Position numbers and translations under genes: made by a program
The notes under the pieces: model-generated
Told to the model about the DNA's origin: nothing
Database searches by the model: none
What the model saw: the letters and a program-made list of their open reading frames with translations, nothing else
Shown here: positions 14,758 to 21,042 of the stretch, one piece after another
How positions within the stretch are numbered: position 1 is the stretch's first letter
Layout of the letters: the number at the start of each line of letters is the position of its first letter
Assembly: GCA_934553185.1 (NCBI GenBank)
Contig: CAKTFF010000005.1
Coordinates: 1 to 21,042, forward strand
Source: an uncultured Devosia sp.
GTDB taxonomy: Bacteria > Pseudomonadota > Alphaproteobacteria > Rhizobiales > Devosiaceae
Reading direction: 5' to 3'
DNA: 21,042 bases

Positions 14758-17700
14758 ATGGTCGAGTTCATCGTCAAAATACTGCGCATGCCGCGCGTCG
14801 TCCTCACGATCATGGTGATCATGCTGGCGGCGGGCGTTTCGGCCTATGTGTCTCTCCCCAAGGAGAGCTTCCCGGCGATCGACATTCCCTATCTTTACGT
14901 GTCGATCAACCAGACCGGCGTGTCACCGCGTGACGCGGAAAACCTTCTGGCTAAACCGGCCGAGGAGGAGCTGGCTTCGCTGCCGAACCTTGAAAACATC
15001 AGTTCGACCTCGACGACGGGTCACGCGTCGATCTTCCTTGAGTTCGACATCAACGCCGATAAGGACCAGGCTTTATCGGACACCCGCGCCCGTATGGACG
15101 CCATTCGCGCGCAGCTGCCCGAAGATGCCAACGATCCGGTGGTGGCCGAAGTCGATCTGGTGGGCGGGCCGATCATCTCGGTGGCCGTTTATGGCGATGC
15201 ACCGGAAAAGGAACTGGTGCGCCGCGCCGAGGAACTGCAGGACACGCTGGAAGGCGTTGCCGAGGTTCGGGAAGCCGTGCTCTCTGGTTCGCGCGAAGAA
15301 ATCCTGGAAGTGCGGATCGATCTGTTGCGGCTCGAAGCCTATGGGCTGACCGCCAACCAGCTGTTTGATGCGCTGAACCGCAACAACATGGTGGTGCCGG
15401 GCGGTACGCTCAATACGGGTCAGGGCTCGTTCAACATCGAAGTGCCGGGCCTGATCACCACGCCCGAAGACGTTTACAACCTTCCGCTCAAAACCGATGG
15501 CAACACGGTTGTGACGTTTGGCGACGTGGCGACGATCACAAGGACGCTGGCCGACGCGACCGAATATACCACGGTCAACGGCTCCCCTGCCCTGATCCTG
15601 GGTGTTTCCAAGAAGCTCGGCACCAATATCATCGACGTGTCCGACAAGGTGCGGGCAACAACCGAAGAGCTGGCCAAATCCTGGCCGGAGGGCGTGCGGT
15701 ATAGCTTCTTCCTCGATCAGGCGGAAACCACGACATCGCTGTTCCGCTCGCTGGAAGCGGCGGTTTTGACCGCCGTGGCGCTGGTGCTGATCACCTGCGT
15801 GGCGACGCTGGGCATCCGGCCGGCGATCATGATCGGGCTGTCCATTCCGCTATCATTCATGATGGCGTTCCTGGTGGCGCAGACGCTGGGCATGACCATC
15901 AACATGATGGTGATGTTCGGGCTCGTCATCGCCGTCGGCGTGCTGGTGGACGACCCGGTGGTGGTTGTTGAATATGCCGAGCGCAAGCTGCAGGAGGGCG
16001 TCAGCAAGAAGGAAGCGTTCATTCTTGCCGTGCGCAAGATGTTCGTTCCCGTGCTGGGCGCAACGTTCACGACGCTGGGCGCCTTTGTGCCGCTGCTGTT
16101 CTGGCCGGGCATTATCGGCAAGTTCATGAGCTACCTGCCCATGATCGTGATCATCGTCATGGTCGCGTCGCTGATTTCGGCGCTGATCTTCATGCCGGTG
16201 ATCGGCGCCTTTATCGCCTCGTCCCACATCGACCCCAAGGCCAAGGAAGCGGCCGACACGGTGATGTATGCCGACAAGTTCGACCCCAAAAAGGTCAAGG
16301 GACTGACCGGCATCTATGTGCGCACCATGGAGCACCTGCTTCACTGGCCGATCCCGACGCTCGCAGTGGGCTTTGCCATCATCATCGGCATCTTCGTCAC
16401 CTATGCGAACAATCCGACCGGCACCGAGGCCTTCCCGGCGTCCGAGCCGGAATTTGCGACAGTGGCCGTGGTCGGACGGGGCAATTACTCGCCCGAAGAA
16501 GTGCGCGACATGATGGGCGATATCGGCGACCAGATCATGCAGGTCCAGGGTATCCAGGACGTGATCATGCAGTTCGGCTCGACGGGTGCCTTTGGCACGA
16601 CGCCACCCGATACGATCGGCAACTTCCAGCTGCAGCTGGTGGACTACAACAATCGCGTCAAGGCTGAGCAGATCTTTGCCGACATCCGCGAGCGTGTGGA
16701 CGGGTTTGCCGGGCTCGATGTGCAGATCCTGGCAGCGGAGAACGGTCCGCCGGCAGGCAAGGACATCAATATCCGCGTGGACAGCACCAGCTATGAGGAC
16801 CTTGTTCCCGTGGTCGAGGCCATTCGCGCCCAGATCGAGACCATGCCCGAAGCCGTGGATATCGAAGACGGCCGCCCGTCTCCGGGCATTGACTGGCAGA
16901 TCACCATCGATCGCAATGAGGCCGGCAAGTACGGCATCGGCGTGCGTGAGCTGGCGCCCTATGTGCAGCTTGTTACCTCGGGCGTGAACCTGGGCACCTA
17001 TCGCGATGCGAGCACGGGAGACGAACTCGACATCAATGTGCGACTGCCCGAAGACGAGCGGACGTTTGATGCGCTCGACTCCATGCGCATTGCTACGGCA
17101 CAGGGCATGATCCCGGTCAGCAACTTCATCACGCGCACAGCCGTGCCGAAGGTGGCCAATATCGAGCGGCGCAACCAGCTTTATCAAATGCCGGTGGCTG
17201 CTGGCCTCGCCAACCTGCCTGAAGGCGTTTATCCCGCCGACAAGGTCGCCGAACTTCAGGCCTGGATTGCCGAACAGCCCTTCCCCGACACGGTGACGGT
17301 GAATTTCACCGGCGCCGAGGAGCAGGCAGGCGACGCCAATGCCTTTATCGTCCAGGCGCTGGGCATGGCCATGTTCCTGATCTTCTTCATTCTGCTGCTC
17401 GAGTATAACAGCTTCTACCAGGTGATGGTGACGCTCTCGACGGTGGTGATGTCGGTGGCCGGTGTGCTGTTGGGCATGCTGGCGACGGGAATGAGCTTTT
17501 CGGCGATCATGACGGGCCTGGGGATCGTGGCCCTGGCCGGTATCGTGGTGAAGAACGGCATCGTGCTGATCGACACCTATAATGACTATAACCGTCATGA
17601 GGGCGTGGAGCCGGTCAAGGCCATGCTGCTGACAGCCGCACAGCGCGTGCGGCCGGTGCTGCTGACCGCCTTCCTGACCGCATTGGGCGTGATCCCGATG

Positions 17701-18120
17701 TGGGCCAATGTCGAGTTCGACTTCATCCGCCGCGAGATCGTGGTGGGTGGGCTTGCCGGATCGTGGTTCATCCACCTGTCGGCGGCTCTGGTGTCGGGCC
17801 TGTTCTTCTCGACGCTGCTGACGCTGATCATGGTGCCGGTGATGATTACGGCGCCCAGCGTCATCTGGCGCGGGATGGTCGGCCGGTTCTTCCGGTGGGT
17901 GGCTGCCGGGGTGCGCGGGTTGGTTCGCTCGCTGTTTGGCGGCCACAAGCCGGCGCATGCCGCGGGGCCGGCCGGGTTTGATGGCATGGCATTGGAAATC
18001 CCCGCTGATGCAGATGGCGCCCGGCGCTACATCGTCAGCGCCGATGCGGGGCTGGTGGACCAGAAACGCACTGCAGCGCCGGTGGTGGATCGACCCGACC
18101 GGCCGGAAGCGGCCGAGTAA
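14758..18120 (+). CDS. RND family efflux pump permease (AcrB/HAE1-type)
   Basis: A 1120-residue inner-membrane proton antiporter that exports drugs or other hydrophobic compounds from the periplasm. It begins with a membrane helix and the LPKESFPAIDIPYLYV wording at 33-48. Two large periplasmic loops and twelve predicted helices follow in the usual 1+5, 1+5 order. Proton-relay residues are conserved: Asp398 and Asp399 in GVLVDDPVVVVEY, and Lys932 in GIVVKNGIVLID, equivalent to AcrB Asp407, Asp408 and Lys940. The start at 14758 sits 2 bases after the adaptor stop; the upstream in-frame residues only overlap the adaptor gene. About 75 residues after the last helix form an unusually long cytoplasmic tail. 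No outer-membrane TolC-type gene is present, so a channel encoded elsewhere is needed. Substrate unknown. Confidence 0.95.
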   Translation: MVEFIVKILRMPRVVLTIMVIMLAAGVSAYVSLPKESFPAIDIPYLYVSINQTGVSPRDAENLLAKPAEEELASLPNLENISSTSTTGHASIFLEFDINADKDQALSDTRARMDAIRAQLPEDANDPVVAEVDLVGGPIISVAVYGDAPEKELVRRAEELQDTLEGVAEVREAVLSGSREEILEVRIDLLRLEAYGLTANQLFDALNRNNMVVPGGTLNTGQGSFNIEVPGLITTPEDVYNLPLKTDGNTVVTFGDVATITRTLADATEYTTVNGSPALILGVSKKLGTNIIDVSDKVRATTEELAKSWPEGVRYSFFLDQAETTTSLFRSLEAAVLTAVALVLITCVATLGIRPAIMIGLSIPLSFMMAFLVAQTLGMTINMMVMFGLVIAVGVLVDDPVVVVEYAERKLQEGVSKKEAFILAVRKMFVPVLGATFTTLGAFVPLLFWPGIIGKFMSYLPMIVIIVMVASLISALIFMPVIGAFIASSHIDPKAKEAADTVMYADKFDPKKVKGLTGIYVRTMEHLLHWPIPTLAVGFAIIIGIFVTYANNPTGTEAFPASEPEFATVAVVGRGNYSPEEVRDMMGDIGDQIMQVQGIQDVIMQFGSTGAFGTTPPDTIGNFQLQLVDYNNRVKAEQIFADIRERVDGFAGLDVQILAAENGPPAGKDINIRVDSTSYEDLVPVVEAIRAQIETMPEAVDIEDGRPSPGIDWQITIDRNEAGKYGIGVRELAPYVQLVTSGVNLGTYRDASTGDELDINVRLPEDERTFDALDSMRIATAQGMIPVSNFITRTAVPKVANIERRNQLYQMPVAAGLANLPEGVYPADKVAELQAWIAEQPFPDTVTVNFTGAEEQAGDANAFIVQALGMAMFLIFFILLLEYNSFYQVMVTLSTVVMSVAGVLLGMLATGMSFSAIMTGLGIVALAGIVVKNGIVLIDTYNDYNRHEGVEPVKAMLLTAAQRVRPVLLTAFLTALGVIPMWANVEFDFIRREIVVGGLAGSWFIHLSAALVSGLFFSTLLTLIMVPVMITAPSVIWRGMVGRFFRWVAAGVRGLVRSLFGGHKPAHAAGPAGFDGMALEIPADADGARRYIVSADAGLVDQKRTAAPVVDRPDRPEAAE

Positions 18121-18128
18121 GCAGACGG

Positions 18129-18159
18129 AAAAAAGGCCCGCAGCGATGCGGGCCTTTTT
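18129..18159. terminator. Strong intrinsic terminator shared by convergent genes
   Basis: GGCCCGCA (18135-18142) pairs perfectly with TGCGGGCC (18147-18154) around a GCGA loop. Five Ts follow on the plus strand and six As precede the stem, so the same hairpin carries a T-run on the minus strand too. It lies 9 bases after the RND pump stop and 30 bases from the end of the oppositely oriented ABC exporter gene. It can therefore end both transcripts. Confidence 0.9.
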
Positions 18160-18188
18160 GTTTGTGCTGGTGACGAGTTCCCCCTGCC

Positions 18189-20084
18189 CTATTGGGCAGC
18201 GGGGGCCCCGCGCTTGACGAAGCCGTCGGGATCGTTGGCGGTTTGAAGCAGCTTTTCTTCGGCCTCGGTGGCTTCGCGCTGGCGGCTCCACATCTGGGCA
18301 TAGAGGCCATCATGGGCCAGCAGCGCCACGTGGTTGCCGCGCTCGGCAATGACGCCATCGCGCAGCACGAGGATTTCATCGGCGTTGACCACGGTGGAGA
18401 GCCGGTGGGCGATCACCACGGTGGTGCGGTTCTTGCTGACGACGTCGAGAGCGGACTGGATGTCCCGTTCGGTCTTGGTGTCGAGCGCCGAGGTCGCCTC
18501 ATCAAGGATGAGGATGGACGGCGCCTTGAGGATGGTGCGGGCGATGGCCACGCGCTGCTTCTCGCCGCCCGATAGCTTGAGGCCACGTTCGCCGACCGGG
18601 GTGTCGTAGCCCTTGGGCAGGGTTTCGATGAACGGGCCGACCTGGGCCATGGCGGCGGCGCTGCGCACGTCCTCGCTGCTGGCACCGGGGCGGCCATACT
18701 CGATGTTGTAGCCGATGGTGTCGTTGAACAGCACGGTGTCCTGGGGAACCATGCCGATGGTGGACCGGAGCGACGCCTGAGTGACATCACGCAGATCCTG
18801 CCCGTCGATGGTGATGGCGCCGCCTTTGACATCGTAGAAACGATAGAGCAGCCGCGAGATGGTGGACTTGCCGGCGCCGGTCGGTCCGACGATGGCGACG
18901 GTTTTGCCGGCGGGCACTTCGAAGCTGACGCCCTTTAGGATCGGCCGGTCGGGATCGTATTGGAAGGACACATTGTCGAAGCGGATCACCGGGCCGGTGA
19001 CCTGGAGGGGCGCGGCGCCGGGCTTGTCTTCGACTTCAGGGTTCTGGTCGAGGAGGCGGAACATTTCCTCGATGTCGGTCAGGCCCTGGCGCAGTTCGCG
19101 ATAAACAAAGCCGATGAAGTTGAGCGGCCGGTAGATCTGCATCAGGAAGGTGTTGAGCAGCACGAAATCGCCCAGCGTGAGCGTTCCATCCATGACGCCC
19201 AGCACGGCCATGACCGCGATGATCAGGAAGCCGGCGTAGAAGATCAGGGCCTGGCCGAAATTGAGAAAGCCCAGCGAGGTCCAGATGCGGATGGCGGAGC
19301 GTTCATAGCCGGCCATGGAAACGTCGTAGCGTTCCGCTTCCATCTTCTCGTTGGCGAAGTATTTCACCGTCTCGTAGTTGAGCAGCGAATCGATGGCCTT
19401 GCCGTTGGCGTCGGTGTCGGAATTGTTCATGTCCCGGCGAATGGCGATGCGCCAGTTGGACGCCTTGATGGTGAAGTAAAGGTAGGCCCAGATCATCACC
19501 ACCAGGACGCCCAGATAGCTGAAGCCGAACATCCAGACAAAGATCACCGCCGTGATGATGAACTCGACGATGGTGGGGGCGATGTTGAGCATGGCGAACC
19601 GGACGACGGTTTCGATGCCCTTGGTGCCGCGCTCGATGACGCGGCTGAGGCCGCCGGTGCGCCGCGCCAGATGGAAGCGGAGCGACAGGCGATGGAGATG
19701 GTGGAAGGTTTCGAGCGCCAGCTTGCGAACGGCATGCTGGCCGACGCTGGCAAACAGGACATCGCGCAGTTGCTGGAAGCCGGCGTCGATGACGTTGCCC
19801 AGGGCATAGGCGACAACGAGGACGATCGGCACGGCCAGCCCCATGATCAGCGCACCATTCGGGGCAGAGCCATCGAGGCTGTCGATAATGCCCTTGTAGG
19901 CAAAGGGGATCAGCGTGGTGGCCACCTTGCTCAGCAGCAGAGCGCCGATGGCGAGAACCACGCGCATTCGCAGGTCTGGGCGATCAGCAGGCCACATATA
20001 GGCCCAGAGATTGCGGACCGTGGACAATAGGGATCCTTCGTCCGCGCTAACGGACGGCTTCTTTTCAACGGTGTCGGTAGACAT
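18189..20084 (-). CDS. atm1: Atm1-type ABC exporter (fused membrane and ATPase domains)
   Basis: A 631-residue half-transporter that works as a homodimer in the inner membrane. Six helices lie at about 40-330, then the ATPase domain with Walker A GPTGAGKS at 400-407, LSGGE at 504-508, Walker B ILILDE at 524-529 and His560. The Atm1 hallmarks NYETVKYFANEKMEAERYD at 236-254 and RELRQGLTDIEEMF at 329-342 are clear. Bacterial relatives such as NaAtm1 of Novosphingobium export glutathione conjugates of heavy metals. The residues I recall as glutathione contacts there, Arg206, Arg210, Asn269, Gln272 and Arg323, all have counterparts here at a constant offset (212, 216, 275, 278, 329). Its ATG shares a base with the arsR stop (TGATG), so it is coupled to that regulator. 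Confidence 0.94.
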   Translation of the reverse strand: MSTDTVEKKPSVSADEGSLLSTVRNLWAYMWPADRPDLRMRVVLAIGALLLSKVATTLIPFAYKGIIDSLDGSAPNGALIMGLAVPIVLVVAYALGNVIDAGFQQLRDVLFASVGQHAVRKLALETFHHLHRLSLRFHLARRTGGLSRVIERGTKGIETVVRFAMLNIAPTIVEFIITAVIFVWMFGFSYLGVLVVMIWAYLYFTIKASNWRIAIRRDMNNSDTDANGKAIDSLLNYETVKYFANEKMEAERYDVSMAGYERSAIRIWTSLGFLNFGQALIFYAGFLIIAVMAVLGVMDGTLTLGDFVLLNTFLMQIYRPLNFIGFVYRELRQGLTDIEEMFRLLDQNPEVEDKPGAAPLQVTGPVIRFDNVSFQYDPDRPILKGVSFEVPAGKTVAIVGPTGAGKSTISRLLYRFYDVKGGAITIDGQDLRDVTQASLRSTIGMVPQDTVLFNDTIGYNIEYGRPGASSEDVRSAAAMAQVGPFIETLPKGYDTPVGERGLKLSGGEKQRVAIARTILKAPSILILDEATSALDTKTERDIQSALDVVSKNRTTVVIAHRLSTVVNADEILVLRDGVIAERGNHVALLAHDGLYAQMWSRQREATEAEEKLLQTANDPDGFVKRGAPAAQ

Positions 20085-20404
20085 CAGGCGGGTTCCGCTT
20101 CCAGTTTGGCCGGCGCAGGCCCAAAGCCCGCGATCATGCCGGAATATGCGCTGCCCAGGGCAGCCAGCCGGTCGTGCTGGACGACGTAGCAGTTGCGCGT
20201 TCCACGCGGCTTGCGCTCGATCAGCCCGGCATCAAGAAGGACCTTGATGTGCTGGGACACGGTGGATTGCGCCAGCGTCAGCTCGTCGGTGACATCGGCG
20301 CAGCAGCATTCGCCGCGCTCCTGACGGGCGAGGATGCGCAGAATGTTGAGCCGGACGGGATGTCCCATGGCTCGCATGATATTGGCGATGTCGTCGTCGT
20401 GCAT
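20084..20404 (-). CDS. ArsR-family metal- or thiol-sensing repressor
   Basis: A 106-residue winged-helix repressor. The core reads ALF-type helix MRAMGHPVRLNILRIL at 10-25, then GECCCADVTDELTLAQSTVSQHIKVL with the recognition helix at 45-56 (TLAQSTVSQHIK), and the wing GLIERKPRGTRNCYVV at 60-75. Cys33, Cys34 and Cys35 lie where ArsR of E. coli has its arsenite-binding CVC motif, although the match is not exact. Cys72 is a further thiol in the wing. Such proteins release DNA on binding metal, metalloid or reactive sulfur. I chose ATG 20404; a TTG at 20464 would reach over the operator and terminator. The overlapping stop/start with the Atm1 gene makes it the probable regulator of that exporter. 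Confidence 0.9.
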   Translation of the reverse strand: MHDDDIANIMRAMGHPVRLNILRILARQERGECCCADVTDELTLAQSTVSQHIKVLLDAGLIERKPRGTRNCYVVQHDRLAALGSAYSGMIAGFGPAPAKLEAEPA

Positions 20405-20419
20405 GGCCTGCCCGGGTTG

Positions 20420-20464
20420 ATCGTCATTTGACGATAAAATGGGCTGACCGGCGAGAAGAATCAA
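20420..20464 (-). promoter_or_regulatory. Probable arsR-atm1 promoter and operator
   Basis: ATCGTCAAATGACGAT on the minus strand (20435-20420) has perfect 7-base arms, ATCGTCA and TGACGAT, with AA between. It lies 15 bases before the arsR start. A candidate promoter is TTGATT (20464-20459), an 18-base spacer and ATTTTA (20440-20435), so the palindrome would cover the transcription start. This is a standard layout for an autorepressing ArsR protein. The dyad is well supported, the promoter boxes less so. Confidence 0.55.
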
Positions 20465-20487
20465 TGGTCCGCTTTGCAGCGGACCAT
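20464..20487 (-). terminator. Likely intrinsic terminator of the LysM gene
   Basis: ATGGTCCGC (20464-20472) and GCGGACCAT (20479-20487) form a perfect 9-base stem with a 6-base loop. It starts 12 bases after the LysM gene stop on the minus strand. The following sequence is only moderately T-rich (TGATTCTTCTC), so it may be a leaky terminator or an mRNA-stability hairpin. Its far end touches the suggested arsR -35 box. Confidence 0.6.
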
Positions 20488-20499
20488 GTTGTCATCAGT

Positions 20500-21042
20500 T
20501 TACTGCGGCAGATCGAAGACCTGGCCGGGATAGATCCGATCAGGGTCGCGGATCTGGGCGGTGTTGGCGTCGTAGATCGTGGTGTAGCGGATGCCTCGCC
20601 CGTAGACCCGGCGCGCAATGGTCCAGAGGTTGTCGCCGCGGCGGATGATGGCCTTGCCAGACGCAAAGCGCGCGCTTTCCGGATCGCCGACGGAGACAGC
20701 GACCATTGTGGGCACGTCCGGTTCGTCGGACGCATCGGCGGGTTCGGTTTCTGCCTCGGCAGCGGCGCTAGGCTGGGTGGTTTCGGGCGAGATCGCTGGT
20801 GCCTGAGCAGGCTGGGGCGCGGATGCGCCAGCGGTTGCGGGAGCATCGCTTGGTGCGGGAACGGCGTCGGTGGCGGGAGCAGCAGGCGGCGTGGGTGCCG
20901 CAGGTACCGGCTCGGACGATGGCGTGGGCTGCTGAGCTGCTTGCTGTGGTGGCTCGATGCCAGGGGTGGGTTCGGCTGGCTCACTGCCGGAAGCATCTGG
21001 CCCGTTCTGAGTGGTGCCCGCACTTCCGGCAGCCTGGGCGGG
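20500..21042 (-). CDS. LysM-domain cell-wall-binding protein, 5' end beyond window
   Basis: The last 180 codons of a gene that enters from the right edge. About 105 residues rich in Pro, Ala, Thr, Ser and acidic residues come first and look like a disordered linker. After this comes a LysM module near the C-terminus: AIIRRGDNLWTIARRVYGRG, RYTTIYDANTAQIRDPDRIYPGQVFDLPQ. LysM modules bind peptidoglycan. C-terminal LysM after a long Pro/Ala-rich segment is a common design of envelope proteins in this bacterial order. The signal peptide and any other domain are outside the window. An internal ATG at 20715 is unlikely to be the true start, because the frame is open to the window edge. Confidence 0.88.
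   Translation of the reverse strand, partial: PAQAAGSAGTTQNGPDASGSEPAEPTPGIEPPQQAAQQPTPSSEPVPAAPTPPAAPATDAVPAPSDAPATAGASAPQPAQAPAISPETTQPSAAAEAETEPADASDEPDVPTMVAVSVGDPESARFASGKAIIRRGDNLWTIARRVYGRGIRYTTIYDANTAQIRDPDRIYPGQVFDLPQ

Noticed and set aside
15853..18291. 812-codon open frame on the minus strand
   Set aside because: Antisense to the RND pump gene, His/Arg/Asp-rich without domains, and runs through the strong terminator; a shadow frame.
1..21042. CRISPR arrays, tRNA or rRNA genes, insertion sequences, prophage genes
   Set aside because: Reading through the window gave no spaced direct repeats, cloverleaf-like segments, transposase or integrase motifs.

Overview
The window is a compact, GC-rich bacterial chromosome segment with 18 protein genes, many of them with overlapping or nearly touching ends. 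The mix of families (OppBCD permease, CysA, group III truncated haemoglobin, Fe-type SodB, DUF6894, an Atm1-type exporter, a LysM protein with a Pro/Ala-rich linker) and the codon use suggest an alphaproteobacterium of the order Hyphomicrobiales, perhaps a Devosia-like genus. The genus is an inference from protein style only. I see no tRNA, rRNA, CRISPR array, insertion sequence, integrase or phage gene, and no gene-free stretch over 300 bases.

Layout. 1-2741 (minus) holds the 3' two thirds of a peptide-type ABC importer operon, oppB-oppC-oppD, with ATGA overlaps. oppD is cut by the window edge and no binding-protein gene is seen. 2742-2971 is an intergenic stretch with an operator-like dyad and a REP-like palindrome. 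2972-4512 (minus) is an unusual pair: a sulfate-type ATPase (cysA) without its permeases, followed 11 bases later by a GAF-domain protein. 4651-5801 (minus) is a Cys-rich winged-helix regulator overlapping a group III truncated haemoglobin gene. Divergent from it, 5887-7047 (plus) holds sodB and a flavin-reductase-like gene. Together these four look like an oxidative or nitrosative stress locus.

7097-12794 (plus) runs through a DUF6894 protein, a UvrD/Rep-type helicase, class I fructose-1,6-bisphosphatase, an AGE-family sugar isomerase closest to YihS or mannose isomerase, and the CysQ nucleotidase. 12925-18120 (plus) is a PadR regulator followed by an RND efflux adaptor and pump, ending in a strong terminator that can serve both strands. 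18189-20404 (minus) is an ArsR-type repressor with three consecutive cysteines whose stop codon overlaps the start of an Atm1-type ABC exporter, probably a metal- or thiol-responsive detoxification unit. The window ends inside a LysM protein (20500-21042, minus).

Most of this is ordinary core or accessory metabolism. I found no clearly new biological system. The items most worth a second look are the ArsR-Atm1 unit, the regulator-haemoglobin/sodB locus, the cysA-GAF pair with its structured leader, the long insert in OppC, and the fbp-isomerase-cysQ neighbourhood.
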